Shown one piece after another: positions 11,790 to 22,921 of a DNA stretch of 64,000 nucleotides (positions are counted from its first letter, which is position 1; every line of letters starts with the position of its first letter). The stretch lies in contig OY987298.1 in NCBI GenBank assembly GCA_963920635.1, positions 23,221,647 through 23,285,646 of the forward strand. The letters run 5' to 3'. The position numbers and the translations under genes are program-made. This DNA comes from Pseudeuparius sepicola (taxonomy: Eukaryota; Arthropoda; Insecta; Coleoptera; Anthribidae). The notes under the pieces are model-generated. The model worked only from the letters and a program-made list of their open reading frames with translations, was not told the DNA's origin and searched no databases.

Positions 11790-12803
11790 TTAATATTTAG
11801 TATACCCACCTTGGGATAGGATGACTTTCTGAACTCTCCTGCTCATCGAATCTATGAGTTGGCAGCAGAGATCATGGGTTACGACTTCATCCCACGTTTG
11901 TTGAATCTTCTGCCAAAGTGCCTCCCTATTTTCGGGTACGAAGTTCTCCATTGTCCGCGCCATTCTGCCCCACACATTCTCAATGGGATTCAAGTCAGGA
12001 CTCTTCGCCGGCCATTGCAACTTTTCTACGTTGTTTTCGGTGAACCATTCGCGAACTATTCTTGCTGTATGCACAGGAGCGTTATCATGCTGGAAAACGA
12101 AGCCATCGGGATACATTTCCGTTGCAGTTGGTAACAATCCGCCTTCGAGTATCTCGCAATAGCGAGCTGCTGTGAAGCGGTCGTCGATTCTCCAACAAAT
12201 GCCAGGTCCACGGTAGCTTATCCAGGCCCATATGTTGACGGAAAAATGCCCACTCCTTTTCCTGGGTGACACAAATCTTTCGTCATATCTTGAACTCACC
12301 GAAGGTCTATATACTCGCACTTTGCCATTGTAATGGCTTTGAAAGATCTTTTCGTCGCTAAATATTACCTTCTCCCAATAATGTGGCGGTAAACGCTGAA
12401 ACTCTCGGCATATCTGCAACCTGACTTCCTTATTAGCCTCGGTCAGCTGAATTTTGTTGCTGGCCGTGCGAGATTTCAGATTGGCTGCATCTAATCTCCT
12501 TCGGGCAGTTCTAACACTTGCTGGAAATTGTGTTGCAGATACTGCTTCAACGGCGGATTTAAACGGATTTGCAAGGCAAAAATTAGCTAGTTGCTCATCT
12601 TGTTGGTCAGACGTAATTTTCACATTTCCTCCTCTATGTATGTTTTCCACGCTTCCGGTTTCGTCATATTTCTTCTTTATATTGAAAATGGTGCTTTTAG
12701 ATACACCAAATTCTTCGGCCAGTCGGGAAATAGCCCAACCATTTTCTAGTTTGGCGATGATACGGTGCTTGACGGATTCACTCAAACGAGGCATAACGAA
12801 CAC
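11790..12803 (-). CDS. Tc1-family DD34E transposase, intact
   Basis: Full-length 337-residue transposase. It catalyses cut-and-paste movement of its own element into TA sites, acting in the nucleus. An N-terminal paired-type helix-turn-helix region (about 1-115) includes SRLAEEFGVSKSTIFNI. The catalytic triad is visible: D150 in VIFSDEK, D240 in FQHDNAPVHTA, and E275 in SPDLNPIEN. Exactly 34 residues lie between the second D and the E, the Tc1 signature. No stop or frameshift is present. Starts at residue 1 (MFVMPRL) and residue 4 (MPRL) are both possible, and the family usually starts near M-P-R/K. I could not fix the element's terminal inverted repeats. It lies inside the 8944-13742 interval. 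Confidence 0.93.
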   Translation of the reverse strand: MFVMPRLSESVKHRIIAKLENGWAISRLAEEFGVSKSTIFNIKKKYDETGSVENIHRGGNVKITSDQQDEQLANFCLANPFKSAVEAVSATQFPASVRTARRRLDAANLKSRTASNKIQLTEANKEVRLQICREFQRLPPHYWEKVIFSDEKIFQSHYNGKVRVYRPSVSSRYDERFVSPRKRSGHFSVNIWAWISYRGPGICWRIDDRFTAARYCEILEGGLLPTATEMYPDGFVFQHDNAPVHTARIVREWFTENNVEKLQWPAKSPDLNPIENVWGRMARTMENFVPENREALWQKIQQTWDEVVTHDLCCQLIDSMSRRVQKVILSQGGYTKY

Positions 12804-12899
12804 TGTTAGTTACTCTCTCGAATTAGGATACTGACTAAATAATTTTAGCCCACCCACCTTAGTATTTATACAAAGGGCTAGGAGCAGGTATAATCGATA

Positions 12900-13658
12900 T
12901 TTTCAAAATCTACATCCAATTCAATATTACAATTATTAAGTTAATCCCCTAAATTTAGTTATATTAAGTGCAGGTAGGTATAATTAATAAATACCTATTT
13001 AAAAAGATATAAATATCTATGCTAAAATATTTCAACTCAGGTAATCCGATAATCCATTAATTTTGTGCCATACATTTTCTAATTAATATTAAGAGCCCCC
13101 ATATCTACTTTTAAACATATTATACAAATCCTTGAAATCTTTAATTTTTGAGATAATCGCTTGATCTGTTTTTTGTCCGAAAGGACTTCAAAAGCCGCTT
13201 ATTTTAGCAATCCTGCCATTTTCAAATTGCAAATCCAGGGCCGGCTACGATTTTTTTATTCCCCCGATTTTCACAAAAATGAAATGAAAAATTCTTCGGA
13301 ATTCTATTGTGGCTCAAATTGACTATGGATTTACCTAATTTCATATTCCTAATTAATACAGGGTGCTGGCAGCAAAGGAAGGAAACTCGAGAAAAAGCAA
13401 CTTTTATTGTGGTGTTGATTCTAATCTCAGCCTTGATATTTATTATTTTTTTATTTCATTATCATAAATACTAGACGGTATAGTAACATGATAAAATAGT
13501 ACGAAATATTAAATACCAACACTGGGGTTGGAATTATTACCAGCACAAAGTTGCATTTTCCTCGAATTTTGTTCCTTTGCTGTGAGAGGCTGGAGGCTGT
13601 AATTTGCATTTTATGGTTCTATTTTTAGCAGACCGGCCGGCTGCAGACTCCAGCGCGA
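12900..13658. other. Unassigned AT-rich DNA
   Basis: No gene recognised. A single element end (TACAGGGTGCTGGCAGC) begins at about 13357 without a visible partner, probably a truncated ACAGGGTG-type element. Confidence 0.35.
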
Positions 13659-13742
13659 TGTTGCCGTCTCCGCGCGCCCTGTAACGATAGCCACGAGAAA
13701 CCTCTTCAGGTCGTTCGATACCAACTGTCCGCGACTGTACCT
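13659..13742 (-). repeat. 84-bp terminal inverted repeat, right copy
   Basis: Inverse of 8944-9027. The inner border is where similarity stops, at TGTTGCCGTCTCC. The outer border ends GCGACTGTACCT. Confidence 0.8.
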
Positions 13743-15687
13743 TCCTAGACAAAGTGTTAACTCAATATAATGAGTATCCAGTAACTCTCCAGTTCGTGCT
13801 CTGTATCTCAAGTATACATGATCGTTCCCAGAAGTTTCGCGTTAATTATTGTCAACCTCAAGCGTGATTTAGAACACGTTTGAAGTTGCCACTAATTTGT
13901 TGGTGCGAGTGTGCCGTTTTCCGAGACCTCCCAAAATTAAACATAAAGGAAAGGTCGCAACGTTGCGCCTTTTTCTACCCGGAAAATTTAAAGCGAACCG
14001 CAAGTCTTTTATCTTCCGCAATCCCTCATGAATGTATGCAGCGTGTTAAAGAAAATATTTGTGTTTCAGCGTGGTTTGAGCTTGGAATTTAAAAATGTGC
14101 GGTTGCTACAAACCGGGTGGTCTTAAAATGATATTCGAGGAGAGTTTGGCGGCGCGGTAGTAAAAATAAATAGCTGATGTATTCCGAGAAAAATTGTATA
14201 ATAAGATAAGCTATTACAAAGATACAGATGGTGGATTTGAAGGTCAAGTTGGTTTACAATAATGCCGCGATTCGTCTGCCTCGTAACTCTTTCTCAGGAA
14301 AATCGTAAATAATATTTCCATAACATTTTCTCGGTATATTTTTATGAAAGCTGAATGCAAAATTTTCTTTAGGCTTTATATCACGCAAGTCTACCATGAT
14401 GTAGCAGAAGTTATGATTGGATAATTATTCTTTCATTAATTCAATACAGAATAATATTCCTGGCTTTGATTAAAAATCGTTTGGCTTTTCTATATATAAA
14501 TCTACAACCACTACACCTCTGTATTGTTGATGAATAATGAAAATACAAATCATGCGCATTATTATTCAATTTTATATCATGTCTACTCCAAACATGTTGT
14601 ATAGGGTGTCCCAAACTCGACGCCCCAGGGTTATTATAGGCAAACAAAAACAGCCAGTAAAAATTTGACTTGTGGGTTTCTTGTAGGACCACTCAGCTTG
14701 CTCTTGGGCCAAAAAGATAGTTTTTAGGAATTTGGGAAATATAGGTTATAACGTCATCAAATAATTTAATTAATAATTTAATTAATTTAATCAAATTGTA
14801 ATAAGGCAAATTACAGTTTCAGTTGTTTTCAATCCCCATGCAACTTGATTTAAGCGAGTATAGTCAGGTAAAGAGGTAGTTAAATCGCGATTTTTATTGG
14901 TTTCTAGAATTTTTATTGTTCGATATTTTATCAAAATTTGGTACAAACCCGTTTTAAGGGATGCCCAATCCAGTGGCTAGTCAGACTTTGTATATGTTAC
15001 AGCCCGTATATGAAAAGAGATAGTAGGTATACGGTCTAGGCTGTATCTATACGGCCTAAATGGTGCAGACCGTATGTAAATGAATGGCATTTCATATACG
15101 GACTAGACCGTTAACATACGGACTATTGATATTCAGACTGTATGTGCAATCGTAGTGAATTACCCTTCTTTTTTATATAGGCCCATTAAAGAAGAATATA
15201 CCTTCTTTTTAGTATACCTATATTTTGCAGAAACAAAAACTAGGGTACCTATAAATTATACTAAATGATTACCTTTTTTCCTTCAAAATACTTAATAATT
15301 TGTGCCCTTTTGCCATAAATTACAGTTTTTGATTCCATATCGTTTAAATAAAAAACGATCCGAATCGAACGACAATTACTTAAACACTTTGGGATTTTGT
15401 TATGTTATTATCTTGATTACCTAAAAGCAATGTTTTTTTTTGTTATTGCATTGATCGCCTATCTTTAGCACGAGATTCGCATATATAAAGTTAAATAAAT
15501 TAGTATAAATTTTGGGAACGGAATATTTCAAAGACGGAAAACATAATGATATTAAATTTTACATAATTTTGATTGCCTCAACGAGCAACAAATGCCACGC
15601 ATTTGCAAAATACCCAGGACAAAATTTCTTACTAGCCTAAAACACTTTCAAGTTAACATACATGTTGGTTCAGTTTCGGTTCTCAAC
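13743..15687. other. Unassigned DNA with solitary element ends
   Basis: No gene recognised. At 14600 a lone TATAGGGTGTCCCAAACTCG has the form of a left element end. At about 15005-15150 a short cluster of ATACGG(T/A)CTAG motifs occurs in both orientations (a decayed small palindrome). Confidence 0.35.
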
Positions 15688-15929
15688 ATGGAGTCATCGG
15701 AAACCTTAACAGTTACGAAGCCAAAGGGGGGCAAAGTTGAGCCTTCAGGTGCTTTGCTTAACAATGTCGTTGAGAAAGTTAAAATAGTTAATAGGTTGCT
15801 GAGATATTTAAGGAAAACCCTAATTTCTGAAAATATACTTCATTCCTTTCTGGCACCATTATTTGTGAAAATATTGAAACAATGGGGAACTTGCACAAAA
15901 ATTAAATTTGAAAAATATTACTTTCAAAC
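15688..15929 (+). other. Candidate first coding exon, unrecognised
   Basis: An ATG in an insect-like start context (CAACATGG) opens an 80-codon frame beginning MESSETLTVTKPKGGKVEPS and continuing GALLNNVVEKVKIVNRLLR. It runs to a good splice donor, AC|GTAAGT, at 15930; a stop follows immediately inside the intron. The first 40 codons use G/C-richer codons than their surroundings and give lysine/valine-rich, low-cysteine protein. The second half is more AT-biased, so the exon may be shorter. No domain recognised. It lies 4 kb upstream of the RGK exon on the same strand, but no link is shown. Confidence 0.3.
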
Positions 15930-18900
15930 GTAAGTTATTGCCATTAAATGAACCACAGTTCACAAAAAAACTCATGTTTTATTTTTATGTAATAAATATA
16001 AGCAATTAAAAACTGCATAATTCAAATCATTCTTGCAACGCGCCCTCCTTGGTTCTGACGTCAAGTAGCTCGAGACGCCACTACCATGTATGAACTAATA
16101 TGGGCGGCACATATAAACAAACTACAGCACCACGCAAGCTTTCTTTAGAAAGACCAAACGAGAACGTCCTATCCTTGTCTGTCCGTCTTGATATTGTTGA
16201 TAATGTTTGAAAAGTGTGTGCTGAATTTACATTGCGAGATGCGTAAGCGTACTAATTTTTTGTCCTGAGCAGCAAGTGTCACGTTTCTGACAGCAAATGG
16301 AATCCCACGTACCGAGACCTACATCAGAGCCCTCTGTAAATGGGTCGCCGAACTGTTTATTTTAACGTTCGTTTTCCATTCTCATCTTCTCTAATTCTGT
16401 GTAGGTCATTCCTGTCACTACCTTCTGATCGACCAAGCTATTTGACGTCACGACCATTCCCGCGCTTTTCGTATCGTTTCAAATGAATAGCTCGCGGTCA
16501 CAACTTTAATTATTTATTACAAATTAAATATTGCGATTTGAGGGCTAATATTTGATATGTGCTCTTTCTATAGATAGGCAAATATATTAAAGAACTAAAA
16601 AAAAAATGTTCAAGTTCCCCATTAAACTTTCCCACTGGAACTTCTGGACTACTAACATCATGGGATTTTTAGATTTTTGTGCGTTTGTTTATAACACTCA
16701 CTATCTAGCTGTCTTCTTTTGTTATACTAAAAGCAACTTAACTCAACAGAACCAAAACTGAATCACCCCGTATACATGTAACTTTAGCGAACTGACGACT
16801 TTCCATCGTAGACAAAATTGACATATACGACAAAATAGACATAAAACGAAGTTACTACTAATATGAAATTCCTTCGTCGTAAAATTTGAGGAAAGATTTA
16901 AAGTTAGCGCTGCCAGCGAGCTCCTCTGGCTTTGGCGATTCTCTGCGAGTCCTATACAGCTTTGTTGGATCTAATGGACTTACACCACAGGTCGTCTCAA
17001 CTAAGTATAGGTACGAACTTTGTAATTCAGTTAGGCTGGGACTACACGCGAGTACATGATGAAATGCCTAAACAAAGCGGAATGTTCAAAATATTGTTTC
17101 AATATTGTAGGTAGAGATCACGTTTATTGTTTATACTAAATAGTTTACTATAATTCCATACTTATACAGGGTGATTAAGTATGATGTAAAAAATTTTAAC
17201 CACAGGTAGAAAAAAATACCTTAATATGAATCCGAAATTAAAAAATTGTTAGTCAGCCGAAAAAAAATAAAAATTCTTTTCCGAATTGCATTAAAACCAC
17301 TTCTTAACGGCGCTTTCCTAGTCAGCTGGTAAGCTCGCGCGTCAAGACTTGTGAACAGTTACCAATTGCACATCATATCGTAAATTTACTTGTTTTTTTA
17401 CTTGTTCACAGAAATTATTTCAAAAATGTAGAAATTCTGAGGAAATCCTAAAAGGTCAATATTTTTTTTTGTGGCGATAAAAACATCATGGTCTAACTTA
17501 ATTTATTACCTTTTTGACTCGTTTTTTGATGTTCTAATATGCAAATCCTTTTCTTCTTTTGTAAAAAATATCGTTATAATGTCCAAAAATGTATTGAGAA
17601 TTAACACTGTGCCCAAATTGCCACCAGTAACTTGACCACACAGATTAAAGGCACAAGTTTATTCTGTTCGTGGAGCGTCAGATCTTAGCATCTTTTAGCC
17701 CGTAGGTATAATAAATCTGTTGTGATACAGCCCACCAGCGTATAATAAAACTGCCAATTTATGATGGGATACCTACTTCCGTAAGATTGTAACAATTTTC
17801 TCGTGCAGCAGGCGGGTTCTACCTGCGCTGTCGCCTGTCGAACGCAGAATTTGGGAGCACGAGCATGGTAAGGATGGTATCCAAAAATCTGGCGGTAGCA
17901 GCGGTTCACAGCGTCGATCCAAGGGAAGAGTACAGAGGCACGTGCACTTCCCTCTGCCTTCCACTCGACACTGGCGGACGTGGCGGGTGGCCCGGTGGCA
18001 GACGGCGGTAGATACCAACAGTGGCGATGGCAGGGGACGTTGACCCGATCAGTATCAGCTGTCTACGCAGATAGTGGGCTGTTGGAACAAGCGGCGCTAA
18101 CAAGCAGCACGTCGCAGCCTATGGAGCGCCGAGTTACTGGGGACTAGGGTTGATATGCCCCAAGTTTTAGACTTCTTAACAAAAATTTAATTCACCACCT
18201 CCCTCCGATATTCTAAAAATGTTAATGTGAATCTAGTGCATAAACCTACTGTGATTATGATTGTGTAGAATCAGTATTGAGAAGATATCCGACCACTGTG
18301 CATCTAATGCAAAGTTATTGACTCGTTACATACCGCGCTCTACGGATGATAACCTGAAGTTTAATGTCTCCCGTCATAGTTTCGCTATCAAAGTTGGCAC
18401 TGGAGAGCTATGTTGCCACATTTCAGTCATTTGTTTTGTGGAAGGTGAAACTGAAGAAATAAGAAATGCATATCTCTTATCTGCATTATTGGTGTATTCA
18501 GTCTTGATTCCACAAAGGCGTTATAGCACTTCGAACATCTTAAGAAAATGTTGTATTCAGATTGTAAACACCAGTGTATTTGCTTGAGGTCTTTTCGCGA
18601 ATTTTCGCACAAACATTTGTATCGCAATTTCTAAATTGCAACAAAAATATTGCTACCAGCAACGCGTAACGACGCTTACAGTTATCCATATTTTGCACGT
18701 TTTCGTTTTTTTTATTGTTTTCTTTTTTTCGGCTTTTGTTTTCTTGTCTTCTTCTAAGCAACGACTGGCCGACCACTAAGCGCCGACGGCGTTGCTGTCA
18801 GACCACATCAGATGCGCCGGTAATTCAATTATTACAAATTACTAGATTACTTCTACGGGAGGGCAAGTTCAGACACCGCCGCGCCGGTAGTCACAATTCG

Positions 18901-19768
18901 TCACGTTAAAGTAAATTTAGCGCCCCGTGGGTTTCGTTGATGTATTCCCGAAACAAAAGTAATGGTAGTGGCGGTAGTATGCGGTAGGAAAGAACAATAT
19001 GGCGACTGTGGCGACTCAGTCTTGTCAATATCTTAAGTGCAGGTGTGTGGACCGTGGCGTGTAGAGCGTTCCGTGATTCGCGAGACCATGAACATTAACT
19101 TGTACCTACTTATTGAAGTTGAAAGTAAACAGTGATAGAGTGTTTTAGTTTTGATGCATATTTGCACATTTTGTGCTCAGTTTTGTGTCTTGTCTGCCAC
19201 TGCAGCCTCCGAAAACAACGTGAATCTGTTGTGGGAAACTAAGAGATCCCTACACTCTTACGCATCCACTAGTTACAGTTGATTGACATTGAAACACAAC
19301 GATATATATAGGAATAGGTAATTTGTTTACATTGGCATTTCTTAAATTCAGTCTTTGCTATTTTGTAATTCATAATAAATAGTTTCTTGTTAGATTTGTA
19401 TGTCGTATCAAAAAATTGGAAACCTTGAATGTGCCAACAATAACATCGTCTTAAAATCATGAAACAAAACAAGTTGCCTTTGGTAATGTAATGTATATCG
19501 TTGTTGAAACCTCACAAAGGTAATGAATTCACTTAGACTATAGATACATTTTTGAAAGATCTTGGAATGGCAACAAAAAAAAAGTAAATTTACGATTATG
19601 TTGTGCAACTGGAAACCCCGCGCCCTAGGTTGGGTAACCTCGACGCGCGAGCTTAACAGCTGATCAGGTGAACGCCGTTAACAACGGATTTTAATATACT
19701 TCTGAGAGCACTTTTTTTGTCTGACTTTTGAAATTTTAAATTTCGGATTGAATTTTCGTAATCTAGGC
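15930..19768. other. Mostly unique DNA upstream of the RGK exon
   Basis: No firm gene. GC-richer stretches at about 17800-18140 and 18770-19230 stand out from the AT-rich background. The second (with a TCAGTC initiator-like motif near 19016) could be a 5' untranslated exon or promoter of the gene carrying the 19769 exon. That is inference only. Solitary element ends occur at 16752 (CACCCCGTATA) and 17163 (TATACAGGGTGATTAAG). The frame at 18261-18587 has no ATG start. Confidence 0.3.
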
Positions 19769-20067
19769 TTCATCCCGATTCCAGCGGTCCCCGACCTGAC
19801 CGCCTCCCTTGGTTCCAGGTACGGCAGCCCGCACCACAACCGATCCCAGTCGGTGAAGACGCCTGGCAGGTCGTCGGGTAGGCCCAACTACCTGTGCCTG
19901 CCCCAGCAAAGGTCCCGCGTGGCCTCCATGCCCAACACCGGCGTGGAGGAGGAGTACTACCGGCTACGGCACTTTTCCATCACCGGCAAGGGCGTGGTGA
20001 ACAGGGGCGACAGTTTGAAGAGCAGGCGGAGCAGGTCGAACAACTCGGTGGCGTCGAGCAACTCAAG
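19769..20067 (+). CDS. RGK-family small GTPase gene, N-terminal exon (partial)
   Basis: RGK (Rad/Gem/Kir) proteins are Ras-like GTPases that bind voltage-gated calcium channel beta subunits and influence the cytoskeleton, with regulatory N- and C-terminal extensions. This exon encodes part of the N-terminal extension ahead of the G domain: SRYGSPHHNRSQSVKTPGR, then EEEYYRLRHFSITGKGVV, then NRGDSLKSRRSRSNNSVASS. The YYRLR-FSIT-NxGDSL-SRRSRS block is the conserved insect RGK signature and includes likely 14-3-3/phosphorylation sites. It runs from an acceptor at CGTAATCTAG|GC to a donor at CTCAAG|GTCAGT (20068), entering with 1 and leaving with 2 codon bases. It is much GC-richer than its surroundings. 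The frame stays open past the donor to a TGA at 20191. No G-domain exon was found in the remaining 44 kb. Confidence 0.72.
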
Positions 20068-20263
20068 GTCAGTGTCTGTTCGGAGCTACAGTTCAAATTC
20101 GCCGACTAATAGGCTAGTGCGGGGGCTGCGGGGCCCACCTAAGTTTCCGTGGGCCCACGGGCCACCGCCCAGCGAGCCGTCGCCGCTGTGACGTCACCGT
20201 AGACGTCCATGTGCCGGCCGCAGCACGTCTGCGCGGGATCAGTCCAATCCTTTTACTAGTATC

Positions 20264-20290
20264 ACAGACCTATATAGTATATAGGTCTGT
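20264..20290. mobile_element. 27-bp perfect palindrome made of two abutting element ends
   Basis: ACAGACCTATA and its inverse meet around a 5-bp centre. The flanks share CTAGTAT on both sides (20256-20262 and 20292-20298), like a target duplication. The same ACAGACCTATA forms the ends of the 1.55-kb palindrome at 46664-48217. It looks like a minimal, terminus-only copy or an excision remnant of that family. Confidence 0.5.
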
Positions 20291-20340
20291 GCTAGTATGT
20301 ATTAGCGTCGACAATCAACGGTAATAGGTAACTTATGTGT

Positions 20341-21869
20341 ATACACTGTGTCCCAGATAAGAATGAACAGCATGGGGATATTGCAAACGGTGAGAGATAG
20401 AACAACGGTTAAATGGGGAAAAAGTTGCACAATTTCGAGGTCAATAAAATGGCACAAACAGATTTCTAATATATTTTTTCGTTTTTGAGTTATTTTGAAA
20501 AAAGTAAAATTTTGCGTTTTCGATTTTATTTTTTTCTGAAGTTGTTATAACAGATAGAAAAAAAAGAAAAACACTTTCTTGTGGCACTTTTTAACGGGCT
20601 TTAAGATGGCGTTTTTAGATTTGTTCTACAACGTTTCGTTTTTGAGAAACCATCTTCAACTTTATTTTTTTAAATACGGACCTGGATTTTTTTTTGCAGA
20701 TTTTGAAAGCACTTTTCATTACAAATATCATGATGTATGACACGAAATATTTTTAAAATGTTTTGAGACAATTATACTGATTATTCCTTTTTTCCATTCA
20801 TTTTTTTCTATTGCGGCCCTGTATTTAATAATAAGAAGTCTCAATATTATTCAGTATTGACAACAATTCAACTTATTTTTACTTCGAAAACTTAATATTT
20901 TTAAATACGGCCGTGTCTGGTAAGTGTTTTCCTCTGTTGTACAGCAAACAGTGTCGCATTGTGTTTTGGAGTAAATTCTTAGCTTCTTCTAATTGTCAGA
21001 AGAAAGCTTTAAGCCAACGAAATCAATAACTTTTGCTATTTATTAATTGCAACAATACATTCGTTCGGCCTCTACACTATTTCTGTGACGCAAGATATAA
21101 CATGCTGACATGTTAAATTTGTTCCCATTTGAAAAAGCACCCTCCATTTCAAATGATACAAATTGTTAACTAAATGATACAGTGGGAGTTATGACAAATG
21201 ACAAGGGGTTGGTTTCGTTGTTTCCAAGCCTTCTAGGTGGGGGTTTTTATTTATTTTTTAATATCGCATGTGACTGTTATTAGTCTTTGCCGTCCTTTTT
21301 TTAGTTCTCCAATAATCGAAAGATAAGTCGTAAGTTAAATTGTTGACAATACTGATTAATATTTAGACTTCTTATTATTAAATACAGGGCCGCATTAGAG
21401 AAAAATGAATGGAAAAAAGGGAATTTTCAGAATAATTGTCTCAAAACAATTTAAAAATATTTCGTGTCATAAATCATGGTATTTGCAATGAAAAGTGCTT
21501 TCAAAATCTGCAAAAAAAAATCCAGGTCCGTATTTAAAAAAATTAAGTTGAAGATGGTTTCTCAAAAACGAAACGTTGTAGAACAAATCTAAAAACGCCA
21601 TCTTAAAGCCCGTGAAAAAGTGCCATAAGAAAGTGTTTTTCTTTTTTTTTTCTATCTGTGATAACAACTTCAGAAAAAAATAAAATCGAAAACGCAAAAT
21701 TTTACTTTTTTCAAAATAACTCAAAAACGAAAAAAGATATTAGAAATCTGTTTGTACCATTTTATTGACCTCAAAATTGCGCAACTTTTTCCCCATTTAA
21801 CCGTTGCTCTATCTCTCACCGTTTGCAATATCCCCATGCTGTTCATTCTTATCCGGGACACAGTGTATA
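20341..21869. mobile_element. 1.5-kb palindromic element
   Basis: The left end reads ATACACTGTGTCCCAGATAA and the right end reads TTATCCGGGACACAGTGTAT. The arms (about 20341-20870 and 21340-21869) are near-perfect inverses. The spacer of about 470 bp (20871-21339) has no recognisable coding. Each arm contains an internal CGGCCCTGTATTTAATAATA (20812) or its inverse (21375), which looks like another element's end duplicated along with the arm. Confidence 0.75.
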
Positions 21870-21972
21870 TTCTAGATACAGGACAGAGAGCTACTAGAGT
21901 TTTGGTTCTATTTAAAAAATGCCAGATCGATGCTGTGTGCCGGGATGCAAATCAAACTATACCGGAGAAGTA

Positions 21973-22748
21973 TACAGGGTTTCCCAACGAAAACTAAACC
22001 CCCCCAAATTAGAAAACCGAAATATATTTCAAAATTCGGAAAGTTAACAATCCACTGTACCTACGCGTAGTAATTTCTTACACAAATGCTCAACACTAAT
22101 AAGTTTTTATCTACTACACACGACCAAATTACCTAGTTTTTATTGGCGTGTCGATCAGTGCTGAAGCCAAACAAAAGAAGTTCATACGAATTCAAACCTT
22201 ATATTATATTTTTAAAATAACAAGAAGTCACTGTCACAAAAAAGTCCTCGTATTTTTGCTTGTAACTACGAAATCGCTAGTTTCAGCCTGCTATTGAAAG
22301 TGTAAACGTGTTTTTGAAATGGTTACTCTATCGCGGAAAGGTTAGAAATTGTTGCAATTCGCGCTGTAGCTTTAGCGCAATCATGATTCCGATAACAAAT
22401 TGCAACAATTTCTACCCTTTCCGCGCTAGAATAAACCATTTCGAAAATACGTTTCCACTTTCAACAGCAGGCTAAAACTAACGATTTCGTGGTTTAGGCA
22501 AAAAATAGGAACTTTTTTGTGACAGTGACTTTTTCTTACACATTTTAAAAAGATATCAGGTTTGAGTTCGTATTGAACTTTTTTTGTTTTGCTTCAGCCT
22601 TTTCATTTGTGACTTTTTTGTAAACTGATAGAGCACGTCAATAAAAAACAAGGTAATTTGGTCGTGTGTTGTAGATAAAAAAACTTATTAGTGACGGGCA
22701 TTTGTGTAGAAATTACTATGCGTATAGTGGATTGTCAACTTTCCGTTT
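21973..22748. mobile_element. Palindromic element, right end truncated
   Basis: Starts TATACAGGGTTTCCCAACG. The arms pair from about 22040 (TTAACAATCCACTGTACCTA) to 22748 (TAGTGGATTGTCAACTTTCC), with the centre near 22390 inside GCGCTGTAGCTTTAGCGC. The outer right part corresponding to 21973-22040 is missing. Non-coding. Confidence 0.65.
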
Positions 22749-22921
22749 TTAGACAATCATTCTGTCAAATCTGAACAGATTTCTAAAAACGAAGCATCAC
22801 TGTATTCGCAATAAAAAAGGGCTTTAAAATGGTGCGCCACAAGGGGGGTAGTTCCATTTGAAATTTTAAAGTTGGGGTTCCTAGAGATTAGGGGGATGAA
22901 CATATCGGGTTGGCTTGGCTG

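Larger units (their letters stand above)
8944..13742. mobile_element. Putative 4.8-kb transposon bounded by 84-bp inverted repeats
   Basis: An 84-bp sequence starting AGGTACAGTCGCGGACAGTT at 8944-9027 recurs as its inverse at 13659-13742 with essentially no mismatch, and both copies point outward as terminal repeats should. Between them lie a palindrome, two MITEs, an exon-like ORF and an intact Tc1. I found no matching target-site duplication and no second transposase, so the alternative is two independent copies of a short GC-rich repeat in opposite orientation. Class not assigned. Confidence 0.45.

Noticed and set aside
11859..12834. Plus-strand ORFs across the Tc1 element
   Set aside because: Antisense shadows of the transposase on the minus strand.
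11790..12960. Terminal inverted repeats for the Tc1 element
   Set aside because: TTTAG...ACCCACCTT occurs near both ends of the gene but in the same orientation, so it cannot be the terminal inverted repeat. No convincing pair found.
8944..13742. Calling the 84-bp inverted-repeat pair a definite transposon
   Set aside because: No target-site duplication or matching transposase, so kept as putative only.
17685..18140. Overlapping GC-rich minus-strand ORFs as a possible gene
   Set aside because: Three frames are open at once because of base composition. None shows a recognisable motif or splice pattern.
18261..18587. 108-codon ORF upstream of the RGK exon
   Set aside because: It begins at a TTG, has no recognisable domain and lacks clear splice-site support.
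21467..21724. Open frames inside palindrome arms (also 6757-7373 + strand, 20341-21869, 47455-47667)
   Set aside because: They lie in non-coding inverted arms or opposite the retrotransposon coding strand, have mirror partners, and show no protein motif.
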